This document shows, in pieces, positions 8,277 to 17,808 of a stretch of DNA of 64,000 nt. The stretch's first letter is position 1. The number at the start of each line of letters is the position of its first letter. The position numbers and the translations under genes were made by a program. Source of the stretch: Exiguobacterium sp. s146 (GTDB taxonomy: Bacteria > Bacillota > Bacilli > Exiguobacteriales > Exiguobacteriaceae); the NCBI RefSeq assembly GCF_018618415.1, contig NZ_JACSMA010000001.1:1178001-1242000 (forward strand). Reading direction: 5' to 3'. Below the pieces are notes generated by a model. The model made no database searches. It had not been told where the DNA came from and saw only the letters and a list, made by a program, of their open reading frames with translations.

Positions 8277-9695
8277 ATGGATATTCGTGAGCTCGTCATG
8301 CAGGTGAACGACCTGTTATGGACATATGTACTCATTTTCGTTTTAATTGCCGGAGGGTTGTATTTCACCATCCGGATGGGATTCGTCCAGTTCCGCATGC
8401 TGCCTGAAATGTTCAAGTTGCTGTTCGTCAAAGGAATTAAACACGAGAAAGGGCAGGTGTCGTCGTTCCAGGCGTTCGCCATCGGAACGGCCGCACGGGT
8501 TGGGACCGGGAATATCGCCGGCGTCTCGACGGCCATCGCGCTCGGGGGACCGGGGGCCGTCTTTTGGATGTGGCTCATCGCGATCATCGGTTCGGCTTCC
8601 GCTTTCGTCGAGAGCACGCTCGCCCAAGTGTATAAAGTGCACGACGGGAAGGCTTGGCGCGGTGGACCGGCCTACTATATCGAGCGGGCGCTCGGTCAAC
8701 GGTGGCTCGGCATCGTGTTCGCGATTTTAATCACGTTCGCATTTGGATTCGCGTTCAATTCGGTTCAGGCCAATACGATCGCTCTATCCATCAATAACGT
8801 CTTCGAAATCGATACGCTCTGGGTCGGCATCGTCTTGGCCATCGTGACCGCCATCATCATCTTCGGCGGAATCCGTTCGATTTCAACGTTGTCAGGGATT
8901 ATCGTCCCAATCATGGCCGGCGGCTATATCCTGCTCGCCTTGTGGGTCGTGTTCACCAATCTAGAGGTCATCCCGGCCGTCTTTTCGGCCATCTTCTCAG
9001 AAGGGATCCTCGGCTTCCGCCAACTGCTCGGCGGTGCGGTCGGTGCGGCCGTCCTGCAAGGGATTCGCCGCGGATTGTTCTCGAACGAGGCGGGGATGGG
9101 GTCGGCTCCGAATGCGGCCGCGACCGCGGAGGTCAGCCACCCGGTCAAACAAGGTCTCATTCAATCGCTCAGCGTGTTCGTCGATACACTCATTATCTGT
9201 ACGGCGACGGCGATGATTGTCCTCATCTCGGGAGTGCCGGGGTCAGAGGACTTCCAAGGCATCGAGCTCGCACAAGAGGCGCTCTTGACAGAAATTGGAC
9301 CGCTCGCGACGACACTCATGACAATCGCCATCCTATTGTTTGCGTTCAGTTCGATTTTGGCGAATTACTATTATGGGGAAACGAACATCGAGTTCATCTC
9401 CGAACGAAAAGTGTATCTGGTCATCTACCGGATCGCGGTCGTCGGGATGGTCTTGTTCGGCTCGGTTCGATCGGCGGGGTTGGTTTGGTCGATCGCCGAT
9501 ATCTTTATGGGCTTGATGGCGCTCGTCAATATGTATGCCATCTTCCGACTCAGTAAGGTCGCCAAAGCGCTGCTCGACGATTATGTGGCACAGAAGCGGG
9601 TCGGACGTGATCCGGTGTTCAATCGTGATGATGTGGATTTACCTGGTAAAGAACATGTCGAGGCGTGGGAAGCGAAACGAGAGAACATCAGTTAA
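8277..9695 (+). CDS. Alanine/glycine:cation symporter (AGCS family)
   Basis: This 472-residue integral membrane protein has about eleven hydrophobic segments and the AGCS signatures FQAFAIGTAARVGTGNIAGVSTAI (residues ~60-85) and GLFSNEAGMGSAPNAAATA (~265-285). It imports alanine or glycine with Na+ (or H+). An in-frame ATG occurs at 8271 but abuts the AAAGGAGGGG at 8261-8270; the ATG at 8277 has better spacing. A hairpin terminator follows at 9702. Confidence 0.93.
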   Translation: MDIRELVMQVNDLLWTYVLIFVLIAGGLYFTIRMGFVQFRMLPEMFKLLFVKGIKHEKGQVSSFQAFAIGTAARVGTGNIAGVSTAIALGGPGAVFWMWLIAIIGSASAFVESTLAQVYKVHDGKAWRGGPAYYIERALGQRWLGIVFAILITFAFGFAFNSVQANTIALSINNVFEIDTLWVGIVLAIVTAIIIFGGIRSISTLSGIIVPIMAGGYILLALWVVFTNLEVIPAVFSAIFSEGILGFRQLLGGAVGAAVLQGIRRGLFSNEAGMGSAPNAAATAEVSHPVKQGLIQSLSVFVDTLIICTATAMIVLISGVPGSEDFQGIELAQEALLTEIGPLATTLMTIAILLFAFSSILANYYYGETNIEFISERKVYLVIYRIAVVGMVLFGSVRSAGLVWSIADIFMGLMALVNMYAIFRLSKVAKALLDDYVAQKRVGRDPVFNRDDVDLPGKEHVEAWEAKRENIS

Positions 9696-9701
9696 AATCG
9701 G

Positions 9702-9740
9702 GGCAAGAATCGGACGCGTCGCGCCATTCTTGCCTTTCGT
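9702..9740 (+). terminator. Terminator of the alanine symporter gene
   Basis: GGCAAGAAT (9702-9710) pairs with ATTCTTGCC (9726-9734) around a 15-base GC-rich loop, followed by TTTCGTTTATCGATTTTTT. Confidence 0.7.
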
Positions 9741-9802
9741 TTATCGATTTTTTATTTCAAATACCGTATTTATTTAATAAAATACAGAAAAGAGTGCACG
9801 AA

Positions 9803-10624
9803 ATGATACAACCATTCCTTCATACATTCAAACGATTTTTTGCCGAACGATTTTTTGACCAAGCCGCCATGTTGGCCTATTATTTCATCCTGTCGACGTT
9901 CCCGTTCTTACTGTTCGTACTCGGGATTGTCGGGTGGCTGCCGTTCTCGAGCGGAGACGTGATTTCCGCACTCGCCCTGGTCATGCCTGAAGCCAGCTAT
10001 CGATTGCTGGAAGGGAACATCGAGGCGATTTTTGATGATTCACGGTTGCGGATTGCCTCACTCAGCATCTTGCCGGCGCTCTGGATCTCATCGATGGCGG
10101 TCCAATCGCTCGTCCGGTCGCTCAATGACGCCTATCGCCTGATTCGGAACAAGGCGTTCTGGCGGGGCGTCTTGCAAGACATCGCCGTGACGCTCGCGCT
10201 CATGTTCGTCTTGCCATTCTCGCTACTGATCCCGGTCATCGAGACCGCGCTCAGGGAGTTGGCGACACATATCATCTTTATTGACGACATCGTCGAACGC
10301 TATGCGCAAATCTGGTTCTATTTCCGTTGGATTGTCGGCACGCTCGTCCTGTTCAGCGTCTTCTTGCTCGTCTATAAGTGGTTGCCGAGCCATCGCGGAA
10401 CATTCCGTGACAGTTGGGCCGGGGCGGCGTTTGCTACCATCGGCATCTTGACAGTTTCGAACGTCTTCAGCTACTATTCACAGTATGCAAACTATGAACA
10501 GTTTTACGGTCAACTTGGTGCCTTCATCATCTTGCTGATCTGGTTTTATTTGGCGGCCTCGGTCATCCTTCTCGGGGGGCTGTTAAACGCCACGCTTATC
10601 GAACGAAAAGAAATATCCGGTTGA
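9803..10624 (+). CDS. YihY/BrkB-family inner membrane protein
   Basis: The ATG at 9803 gives 273 residues beginning MIQPFLHTFKRFFAERFFDQ; upstream in-frame codons belong to the terminator region. Six hydrophobic segments and the family features AAMLAYYFILSTFPFLLFVLG near the N-terminus and YGQLGAFIILLIWFYLAASVILLGGLLNA near the C-terminus identify the YihY/virulence factor BrkB family, whose function is unsettled despite older RNase BN naming. The ribosome binding site is weak (AAAAGAG). Monocistronic or leading into the next small membrane genes. Confidence 0.85.
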   Translation: MIQPFLHTFKRFFAERFFDQAAMLAYYFILSTFPFLLFVLGIVGWLPFSSGDVISALALVMPEASYRLLEGNIEAIFDDSRLRIASLSILPALWISSMAVQSLVRSLNDAYRLIRNKAFWRGVLQDIAVTLALMFVLPFSLLIPVIETALRELATHIIFIDDIVERYAQIWFYFRWIVGTLVLFSVFLLVYKWLPSHRGTFRDSWAGAAFATIGILTVSNVFSYYSQYANYEQFYGQLGAFIILLIWFYLAASVILLGGLLNATLIERKEISG

Positions 10625-10703
10625 CGTGTAAATGCTTGTTATCATTCTTTGATTCAGGGAATGATACGGTTAAGGTCACATCTTTTAATCGGAGGTGGGA
10701 AAC

Positions 10704-11258
10704 ATGGATATGCAACGGCTCGTACACAATCGTCGTTTCATCGATCAAACATTGTTTTACCTCGCCTTACAATTATGGAAGTGGGTTATGTTACTACCGG
10801 TCTTGTTCTATCTAGACGTTTCGATGAGCAGTGCCCCGTTTTCCCAGTATGTGGCGGTCAGTCTGTTGCTGTATGTGGCGTTCCGTGTCATGCAGTACGT
10901 GATTGCGAGCCGGGCTTCGTTGATGGAGTTACTCGAATTCGGCTATGCGGTGCTATCGCTCGTCCTCGTCTTCTCTTTACTGCTTGAAGTCTCAGCATCG
11001 CCAGGGGCCATCGCCTTTGTGCTCGGCGTGTTCTTGGTCCATCCTTCGCTCGCCTTGCACCATTACCGTGACTTCACAGAACGGAAGTGGTTGAACAAGC
11101 AGTTCCAATTGTTCAGTCCGATGCTTCGAAAAGGTGAGATTCCAGTACACGTGCTCGTGTTGACAGAGGATGAAATTATCATCACGGCAGAGAGTGGGAA
11201 AGAGTACACGTATCGGCATATCTACTGGGGCGGATTCTATATCGAAAATGTCTCATGA
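10704..11258 (+). CDS. Hypothetical membrane protein
   Basis: The ATG at 10704 lies seven bases after GGAGGT and gives 184 residues. Three to four hydrophobic segments (about 20-40, 48-68, 80-115) are followed by a soluble C-terminal part of about 70 residues (HHYRDFTERKWLNKQFQLF through EYTYRHIYWGGFYIENVS) that could be cytosolic. It is 14 bp from the next small membrane gene and is probably co-transcribed with it. No family is recognised. Confidence 0.65.
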   Translation: MDMQRLVHNRRFIDQTLFYLALQLWKWVMLLPVLFYLDVSMSSAPFSQYVAVSLLLYVAFRVMQYVIASRASLMELLEFGYAVLSLVLVFSLLLEVSASPGAIAFVLGVFLVHPSLALHHYRDFTERKWLNKQFQLFSPMLRKGEIPVHVLVLTEDEIIITAESGKEYTYRHIYWGGFYIENVS

Positions 11259-11272
11259 AGGTGGTCTAATCA

Positions 11273-11566
11273 TTGAATAGTGTGATTGTGATGGTATTTT
11301 GGGTAGTAACGTTTATTGTGTTCTTCAAAGGGGCGTTCGATATGTGGCGAGAATGGCGTGCCACGAAACAGCGCTCGGTCCTATATTTCTTTATCGTCTT
11401 GTTGCTCACTTGGTTCTGGTTCAACCCTTACCAGCTGACGGCGCTTCATCCGTTCGTCTTGATGGCGTATTATTGGAACCGGAATCGTCGGATGCGCAAC
11501 GCGATGCTCGTGCTCGTCCTCGTGCCATTCTTCATTCAACTATGGTTCATGGCGAGAGCGATGTAA
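11273..11566 (+). CDS. Small hypothetical membrane protein
   Basis: A TTG start at 11273, preceded by GAAGGTGG, gives 97 residues with two or three hydrophobic segments (MVFWVVTFIVFFKGAF, YFFIVLLLTWFWF, AMLVLVLVPFFIQLWF) and a basic NRNRRMRNA loop. A clear terminator follows ten bases after the stop, making it the last gene of a two-gene unit. Function unknown. Confidence 0.6.
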   Translation: MNSVIVMVFWVVTFIVFFKGAFDMWREWRATKQRSVLYFFIVLLLTWFWFNPYQLTALHPFVLMAYYWNRNRRMRNAMLVLVLVPFFIQLWFMARAM

Positions 11567-11575
11567 TTTATTCAG

Positions 11576-11604
11576 ACCACAGACAAGATGTCTGTGGTTT
11601 TTTC
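11576..11604 (+). terminator. Rho-independent terminator
   Basis: ACCACAGACA (11576-11585) and TGTCTGTGGT (11589-11598) form a perfect 10-bp stem with a three-base loop and a T run. Confidence 0.85.
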
Positions 11605-11671
11605 TTTAATCCATTGTCACAGTCATTTATAAAACGAGCCGCGTTAGAATAAGGATACGTGACCGTGCGCA

Positions 11672-11705
11672 ACAAAAAACGCGAGCCGAACGGCCCGCGT
11701 TTTTT
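11672..11705 (-). terminator. Terminator of putP (probably bidirectional)
   Basis: The hairpin ACGCGAGCC/GGCCCGCGT with a GAAC loop (one mismatch) is flanked by A residues on the left and T residues on the right, so it can act in both directions. It sits just beyond the putP stop codon. Confidence 0.75.
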
Positions 11706-11713
11706 GATTGATG

Positions 11714-13195
11714 TTATTCTTTTTTCGCAACGGCGAGTTCAGCTTCCATTTCACTGAATTCACGGTTAATCAGTTTCTGCTCACGTTGGCTCGTGAACGT
11801 ACTGACGAGCACGATGGCGAGCATACTGAGGAAGAAGCCTGGCACCATTTCATAGATGACCGTCGAGAGTCCGGTGACGATCCAAACGATGACCGTGATG
11901 GCCCCGACGAGGATACCGGCAAGTGCACCTTGGCGCGTCATCTTGTTCCAGTATAGTGACAAGAGAATCGCTGGACCGAACGCTGAGCCAAAACCGGCCC
12001 AAGCATAACCGACGAGCGTCAAAATCGTGTTCGACGGGCTGAGCGACATGAGTGTCGCGACAAGTCCGACCGTCAAGACGCCGATTCGACCGGCGAGGAC
12101 CATCGTTTTTTCACTGGCATCTTTATTGAAGAACTTGCGATAGAAGTCTTCTGTCAAAGCCGAAGATGTCACGAGAAGCTGCGACGATACCGTCGACATG
12201 ACCGCTGCTAGAATTGCAGCGAGCAAGAATCCAGTGATGAACGGGTGGAACAATACTTCTGAGAAACGGATGAACACCGTCTCCGGGTCAGCGAGAGGAT
12301 TGCCTTGACCACGGAAGTAGGCGATCCCGACAAGTCCAGTCATGACGGCACCGATGATTGAGACTGTCATCCAGCCCATACCGATACGGCGTGCCGTCTT
12401 CAATGATTTCACATCACGAATCGCCATAAAGCGGACGATGATGTGCGGTTGACCGAAGTACCCAAGTCCCCAAGCGAGGAGACCGATAATTCCGAGCGTC
12501 GTTGTTCCTTTGAACAGGTCGAACAATTCCGTGTTGATTGTCGAAGCCGTATCGACGGCGTTCGAGACACCACCGACGTCAGTCAAGGCGACGACTGGGA
12601 CGAGGACGAGAGCGAGGAACATGATGACACCTTGCGCAAAGTCCGTCCAACTGACGGCTGTGAAACCGCCGAACAGTGTATATAGTGCGACGACGCTAAT
12701 CGTCACGATGACACCTGTCTGATAGTCGAGCCCGAATGAGCTTTCAAACAACTTCCCGCCAGAGACAAGTCCGGCTGACGTATAGAACGTGAAAAAGATG
12801 ATGATGACGGATGCAGACAGGATCCGTAGCCAGTTCGAGTGATCTCGGAACCGATTCTCTAAAAAGTCAGGAATCGTGATCGAGTCATTTGCCATCTCTG
12901 TGAAGACACGTAGACGGGGAGCGACTAACAAGTAGTTCAAGTAAGCTCCGATGACCAATCCAACGGCTAACCAAATCGCTGATAATCCCGTGGCATACAT
13001 TGCGCCCGGAAGTCCCATTAACATCCAACCACTCATATCCGAAGCTCCGGCTGACATGGCGGTAACACCTGGCCCCATCTTGCGGCCACCTAACATATAA
13101 TCTGATGAATCGGTCGTCCGTTTATAAGCGACGTATCCGATGAGGAGCATCATCACGAGGTAAAGCGCGATGGATACCCATTCTTGCCATAACAT
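11714..13195 (-). CDS. putP: Sodium/proline symporter PutP
   Basis: This 493-residue member of the SSS family has 13 predicted membrane segments. Family features include SDYMLGGRKMGPGVTAMSAGASDMSGWMLMG near residues 30-60 and the Na+-binding helix motif ending in SSQLLVTSSALTEDFYRKF around 330-350. It takes up proline with Na+, as nutrient or compatible solute. AGGAGGT lies six bases before the ATG. A 300-bp upstream region separates it from the convergent terminator of the DD-carboxypeptidase gene, leaving room for osmotic or proline control; no specific operator was identified. Confidence 0.95.
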   Translation of the reverse strand: MLWQEWVSIALYLVMMLLIGYVAYKRTTDSSDYMLGGRKMGPGVTAMSAGASDMSGWMLMGLPGAMYATGLSAIWLAVGLVIGAYLNYLLVAPRLRVFTEMANDSITIPDFLENRFRDHSNWLRILSASVIIIFFTFYTSAGLVSGGKLFESSFGLDYQTGVIVTISVVALYTLFGGFTAVSWTDFAQGVIMFLALVLVPVVALTDVGGVSNAVDTASTINTELFDLFKGTTTLGIIGLLAWGLGYFGQPHIIVRFMAIRDVKSLKTARRIGMGWMTVSIIGAVMTGLVGIAYFRGQGNPLADPETVFIRFSEVLFHPFITGFLLAAILAAVMSTVSSQLLVTSSALTEDFYRKFFNKDASEKTMVLAGRIGVLTVGLVATLMSLSPSNTILTLVGYAWAGFGSAFGPAILLSLYWNKMTRQGALAGILVGAITVIVWIVTGLSTVIYEMVPGFFLSMLAIVLVSTFTSQREQKLINREFSEMEAELAVAKKE

Positions 13196-13500
13196 TTGAT
13201 TACCTCCTGTTTGCTTTCAATTGTGTCGATTCAATCAATCACGGTTCAATCATGTGTGTGTCTCACACAAATGAGTCAAACTTGAATGACTAGGCGAACT
13301 TGTGACTAACCATAACGGACCACGGAAATCATTGCAAACTGGCATCTTTTCATAAAAACGGCTCTAAAGCGCATAGTATCAACGGATGAGTGCATTATTT
13401 TCCATGATTAAAGTTTAAACATTCTAACAATTAGTTATGTTCGTGACACTTCTGTGTCATCTTTTTGTCATATAACTCGTCATATTTTATGTCTTTAAAC
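13196..13500. promoter_or_regulatory. putP upstream region
   Basis: No reading frame is seen. It contains a short perfect hairpin TGACAC-TTCT-GTGTCA (about 13444-13460) followed by three GTCAT repeats spaced by about 11 bases (13455-13485), and a TGTGTG/CACACA inverted repeat near 13252-13269. These may be regulator sites for putP transcription, but no consensus could be matched. Confidence 0.35.
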
Positions 13501-13502
13501 GC

Positions 13503-13542
13503 AAACGACGGCTTCTCCCTTTACAGAGAGAAACCGTCGTTT
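13503..13542 (-). terminator. Terminator of the DD-carboxypeptidase gene
   Basis: AAACGACGG (13503-13511) pairs with CCGTCGTTT (13534-13542), with further pairing of TTCTC with GAGA inside. It lies 11 bp beyond the stop codon of the minus-strand gene. Confidence 0.8.
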
Positions 13543-13553
13543 GATTGCTTAAA

Positions 13554-14570
13554 TCACTCGGTGGTGAGATTGAACGCGATTTTTTCGACAGAACGCATCG
13601 TCGGGAACGTCTGCCCGGATTTGGCTTGCATCGTTACCAAGGCATATTGTTTCCCATCCCGCTCCATCAAGAACACCATCGTATAGCCCGATTCGTCGGT
13701 ATAGCCGGTCTTGGTCGCTGTGACGAGTTTCGAGTAATGGATGCTCCGTTCATTGACGGCCGATCCGAGATGATACCACCAGCGTCGCTTTTGATTTCCG
13801 GCAGCATCTTTAAACTTTGCCTCATATTCATACGTTCCGGCAATCTCGACGAGTTCAGGATAAGTGCCGAACGCATACGTGATGCGAGCCATGTCGAGCG
13901 CAGTCGTATAATGATTCGGGTCGGAGTAGCCATGGGCATTCCGGAACTGGGTCCCGGTCAGTCCAAGCACTTGGGCGCGTGCGTTCATCAGTTCGACGAA
14001 CTCATTCGTCGAGCCGCTCACGTACTCGGCTAGACTATTGGCCGCGTCATTTCCTGATTCGAGCAATGTCGCGTACAAGGCCTGGCGAACGGTCAAGCGG
14101 TCACCGACCGCGAGATGGACAATATGGCTGTCCCATGGGATATCCAAAGTAGATTTTTTGACGATGACGACGTTTTGATCGAGTTCTTTCTCGGCGACGG
14201 CCTTCTCATAAGCGAGAAGTGCGGTCATCAGTTTGGTCGTACTGGCCGGGAAGACGCGGTCGGCACCATTCTTGTCAATCAGCACCTGGCCATCTGTCAA
14301 ATTGACGAACGCCATCGACCCGACGAGAAGTTCGGCCGTATCGGGCGACACGAGCGGTTGAGTCGTCCATGGTTTGATTGGAATCTCGGGGAACGACGGT
14401 CCTTGTTTGACCGGTACGGCGGCCGCGGCCGGCGCAACGGTTTTCGGTTCTGCTTCTTGTTTAAAGCCGATCAATGCAGGGATGATGGCAAGTAATCCAA
14501 TCATGGCGAGGCCGACAAAGAGTCGCCTCATGATGTACGTGTTTCTTCGATGTCTGCGGTTTCGTTTCAC
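13554..14570 (-). CDS. D-alanyl-D-alanine carboxypeptidase (peptidase S11, DacF/PBP5 type)
   Basis: This extracytoplasmic enzyme trims the terminal D-Ala of peptidoglycan stem peptides. The 338 residues start at GTG 14570 (AAGGAG ten bases upstream), with a basic N-terminus and a membrane segment at ~15-35. The three penicillin-binding motifs are present: SxxK as ASTTK, SxN as ESGND, and KTG as TKTGYT. The C-terminal extension domain of longer PBP5 proteins is absent, and the SPDTAELLVGSMAFVNLTDG start of the domain is typical of the Bacillus DacF/DacB group. Monocistronic. Confidence 0.92.
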   Translation of the reverse strand: MKRNRRHRRNTYIMRRLFVGLAMIGLLAIIPALIGFKQEAEPKTVAPAAAAVPVKQGPSFPEIPIKPWTTQPLVSPDTAELLVGSMAFVNLTDGQVLIDKNGADRVFPASTTKLMTALLAYEKAVAEKELDQNVVIVKKSTLDIPWDSHIVHLAVGDRLTVRQALYATLLESGNDAANSLAEYVSGSTNEFVELMNARAQVLGLTGTQFRNAHGYSDPNHYTTALDMARITYAFGTYPELVEIAGTYEYEAKFKDAAGNQKRRWWYHLGSAVNERSIHYSKLVTATKTGYTDESGYTMVFLMERDGKQYALVTMQAKSGQTFPTMRSVEKIAFNLTTE

Positions 14571-14732
14571 TAGATAATCGCTCCTTCATTGTTTACTTTT
14601 CTACCATAATGGATGAGGCCTCCTGAAATCGTCTTCAAAATCAAGAATCAGGTCAATAATTGAGGCGTATGAAATGAATCGGAAGGGGTATACACAGTAA
14701 CAGACACTTATCTTATTAGAGGAGGTACGTTT

Positions 14733-16265
14733 ATGCATCGTCATCCGTTCACCAATTCACTCTGGCGTCAGCACAATGCGGTAACACCTTATCCGCGACT
14801 TGAGAGCTCTATTTCGTGTGACATTGTCGTCATCGGGGCAGGAATCGCCGGGCTCGTCACGGCATATGAGTTGCAACAGCGCGGCAAGCAAGTCGTCTTG
14901 CTCGAAGCGACTGAGATCGGCCGGGGGACGACCGGCCACACGACCGCGAAATGTTCCGTTCAGCATGGGACCGTCTATTCCAAATTGATTCGGACGTTCA
15001 ATCAAGAGACGGCGCGCCTCTATTACGAGTTCAACGAGCAGGGACTCGCCTATTTGCGGCAACAGGTCGAGGCCGGGTTCGACATCGATTTCGAGACAAA
15101 AGATTCATATTTATATTCAATCGATGGGTCGAGTCAACTCGTCGCCGAGCGCGAGGCGTATGCACAACTTGAGCTGCCCGGGGGAGACGCGACCGAGGAA
15201 GTGAAGGCGGTCCTCCCGTTCGAGGTCAAACAAGCGATCGTCATTCGCGACCAGGCCCAGATGCATCCGGTCAAATACTTACACGAGCTCGCCAACCGCT
15301 TCGTCGGGGCTGGCGGGAGACTCCACGAGAAGACACGGGCGACCGAAATCAGTCCGGGACCGCGCCCGATCGTCACGACGTCGACAGGGCGACGGGTCCA
15401 GGCGAATCAGGTCGTGGTCGCCACCCATTACCCGTTCAACGACATCCGGGGGCTGTACTTCTCGAAGTTTGAGGTCGAGCGTTCCTATATCGTCGCTTGT
15501 GAGACGGAACAGAGCGTCCCGGACGGTATGTATTTGAGTGTCGATCAGCCGAGCCGGTCGTTCCGTACGTTCAAGGATGGCGACAAGACGTATATGCTCG
15601 TCGGAGGCGAAGGACACTTGAGCGGACACGTCACCGAGACCCGCTCGCGCTATGACCGCTTGGACCGCTTCGCCCATGATTCGTTCGGGGCCAAGAAAGC
15701 GAGTTTCCGCTGGTCATCCCAGGATCTGATCACGTTGGACCACCTCCCGTACATCGGGCAAATGTTCAGCCGTGAGCCGGACGTGTTCGTCGCCACCGGG
15801 TTCGCCAAATGGGGGATGACGAACGGGATTGCCGGCGGACTGTTGCTGGCCGATCGACTGACCGGGCGCCCGAATCGGTTCAACGACTTATTGGACCCAC
15901 AACGCTCGAAATTGAAACCGGCCGACGTCGGGCAATTCTTAAAGACGAACCTCGACACGGCCGTTCAATTCGTCAAAGGGTCACTGGAAAGACCGGGTAC
16001 ACTCGACGACCTGCAACTTGATGAAGGCGGGATCGTCCAGGTAGACGGCAAGAAGGTCGGCGCGTACCGTGACCTCGACAACGAATGCCATCTCGTCTCG
16101 ACACGATGCACCCATATGGGATGTACCGTCAATTGGAACGATGCGGAACGCTCATGGGATTGTCCGTGCCACGGTTCACGGTTCGACACGAAAGGAAACG
16201 TGTTGGAAGGACCGGCGACACAACCGCTCGCCTATGATCGGAAAATCGATGTGCCGAAACAATAG
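14733..16265 (+). CDS. FAD-dependent oxidoreductase with C-terminal Rieske domain (YhfW-like)
   Basis: The 510 residues carry an N-terminal DAO-type FAD domain (IVVIGAGIAGLVTAYELQQRG at about 32-52, then GRGTTGHTTAKCSVQHG) and a C-terminal Rieske [2Fe-2S] domain with CTHMGC and CPCHGS (Cys-x-His and Cys-x-x-His pairs). This matches Bacillus YhfW-type fusions, which probably oxidise an amine or amino acid and pass electrons through the Rieske cluster; the substrate is unknown. AGGAGG lies eight bases before the ATG. It ends in TAG, showing amber codons serve as stops in this genome. Confidence 0.9.
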   Translation: MHRHPFTNSLWRQHNAVTPYPRLESSISCDIVVIGAGIAGLVTAYELQQRGKQVVLLEATEIGRGTTGHTTAKCSVQHGTVYSKLIRTFNQETARLYYEFNEQGLAYLRQQVEAGFDIDFETKDSYLYSIDGSSQLVAEREAYAQLELPGGDATEEVKAVLPFEVKQAIVIRDQAQMHPVKYLHELANRFVGAGGRLHEKTRATEISPGPRPIVTTSTGRRVQANQVVVATHYPFNDIRGLYFSKFEVERSYIVACETEQSVPDGMYLSVDQPSRSFRTFKDGDKTYMLVGGEGHLSGHVTETRSRYDRLDRFAHDSFGAKKASFRWSSQDLITLDHLPYIGQMFSREPDVFVATGFAKWGMTNGIAGGLLLADRLTGRPNRFNDLLDPQRSKLKPADVGQFLKTNLDTAVQFVKGSLERPGTLDDLQLDEGGIVQVDGKKVGAYRDLDNECHLVSTRCTHMGCTVNWNDAERSWDCPCHGSRFDTKGNVLEGPATQPLAYDRKIDVPKQ

Positions 16266-16331
16266 GCAACGCGGGTCGTCTATATTAAAGTAAAGAAGTA
16301 ACGATATAACTGTCATAGGGGTGGAATCAGA

Positions 16332-17798
16332 ATGGAACTAACAAAGCAGTGGCGTGACCATTTCAAACAATTGCGTGCCTTCGACGAGGCGATTTCTTTA
16401 CTGTATTGGGACATGCGTACCCAGATGCCGGAACAGTCGGCACCGCTACGGGCCGAGACAATCGGTTATCTGTCGACCGAGGCGTTCAAACGCCAGACGA
16501 GCGAACCGTTCAAAGCGTTGTTGGCGGAGATGACCGAGACGGAGGATTTGACACCGATCGAATTGCGTTCGGTCGCGGTCGCCAAGACCCAATATGAGCG
16601 GAACGCTAAAATCCCGTCTTCGGAATATCAGGCGTATGTGACGCTCGTCTCCGAAGCCGAGACGGCGTGGGAGAAAGCGAAGGACCAGGACGACTGGGCC
16701 ATGTTTGCCCCATACCTCGAGAAAATCATTGGATTTCAGCGGAAGTTCGCCGACTATTTCGGCTATGAGTCGCACCCGTATGACGCCCTTCTCTACGACT
16801 ATGAGCCGGGGATGACCGTCGACCAGCTCGATGCGTTGTTCCAGACACTGCGCGACGAACTCGTCCCGCTTATCCGCCAGTTGCCTGAACCGGTCCAGGG
16901 ACTCGACTGGTCGATGGATAAGGCCGTGCAGCAGCGACTATGTGAGGATTGGATGCGTGTCGTCGATTATGATTTGACGCGCGGGCGTCTCGATGCCACG
17001 GTGCATCCGTTTGAGATCACGATCAACCGCCGTGATGTGCGCATCACGACGAAATATGACGAGACCGATTTCCGCAACGCCTTGTTCGGCACGATGCATG
17101 AGGCCGGACACGCGACGTACGAGCAACAGATCGACTCCGAACTCGATGAACTCGGACTCGGTGGTGGCGCCTCGATGGGAATTCATGAGTCGCAGTCCCT
17201 CTTCTTTGAAAACTTTGTCGGACGGAGCGAGGCCTTTTTGAAGAGTGTCTATCCGCGCCTGCAATCCGAACATCCGCAATTGCAGAACGTCGGCTTCGAG
17301 ACGTTCTATGCCGGCGTGAACGAGGCGAAACCGTCGCTCATCCGGATCGAGGCGGACGAGTTGACGTATAGCCTGCATATCATCATCCGTTATGAGCTCG
17401 AAAAGAAACTCATCCAAGGTGAGCTATCGGTCGAGGAGTTGCCAGCGGCATGGAACGCGCTCTATAAGGAATATCTCGGCGTCGATGTACCGAGTGACGC
17501 GAAAGGCGTCCTGCAAGACGTCCACTGGGCCGGTGGATCGTTCGGCTACTTCCCGAGTTATGCCCTCGGTCTGATTTATGCCGCCCAATTGACAGAAGCG
17601 CTTCAAGCCGCACACCCTGACTTCGAGACGCTCGTCAGCACGGGCACGTTTGGTCCAATCAAACAATGGCTCGAGGACAATGTCCATCGCCATGGCAAAG
17701 CGCTGACACCGAACGAACTCATCAAGCAAGTGACCGGTGAGGATATCTCGGTCCGTCCGCTCATCCGCTATTTGACGAACAAATATCAAACGAATTGA
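16332..17798 (+). CDS. Thermostable-type metallocarboxypeptidase (M32 family)
   Basis: This 488-residue cytosolic enzyme removes C-terminal residues from peptides. The zinc motif HEAGH lies in GTMHEAGHATYEQQ (residues ~255-268), with the downstream metal Glu in GIHESQSLFFENFVGRS, and the N-terminal YWDMRTQMPE and C-terminal DVHWAGGSFGYFPSYALG are family signatures. Length equals Taq carboxypeptidase and B. subtilis YpwA. The GDPD gene begins ten bases after its stop, so the two are probably co-transcribed. Confidence 0.94.
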   Translation: MELTKQWRDHFKQLRAFDEAISLLYWDMRTQMPEQSAPLRAETIGYLSTEAFKRQTSEPFKALLAEMTETEDLTPIELRSVAVAKTQYERNAKIPSSEYQAYVTLVSEAETAWEKAKDQDDWAMFAPYLEKIIGFQRKFADYFGYESHPYDALLYDYEPGMTVDQLDALFQTLRDELVPLIRQLPEPVQGLDWSMDKAVQQRLCEDWMRVVDYDLTRGRLDATVHPFEITINRRDVRITTKYDETDFRNALFGTMHEAGHATYEQQIDSELDELGLGGGASMGIHESQSLFFENFVGRSEAFLKSVYPRLQSEHPQLQNVGFETFYAGVNEAKPSLIRIEADELTYSLHIIIRYELEKKLIQGELSVEELPAAWNALYKEYLGVDVPSDAKGVLQDVHWAGGSFGYFPSYALGLIYAAQLTEALQAAHPDFETLVSTGTFGPIKQWLEDNVHRHGKALTPNELIKQVTGEDISVRPLIRYLTNKYQTN

Positions 17799-17808
17799 GG
17801 CGACGTTG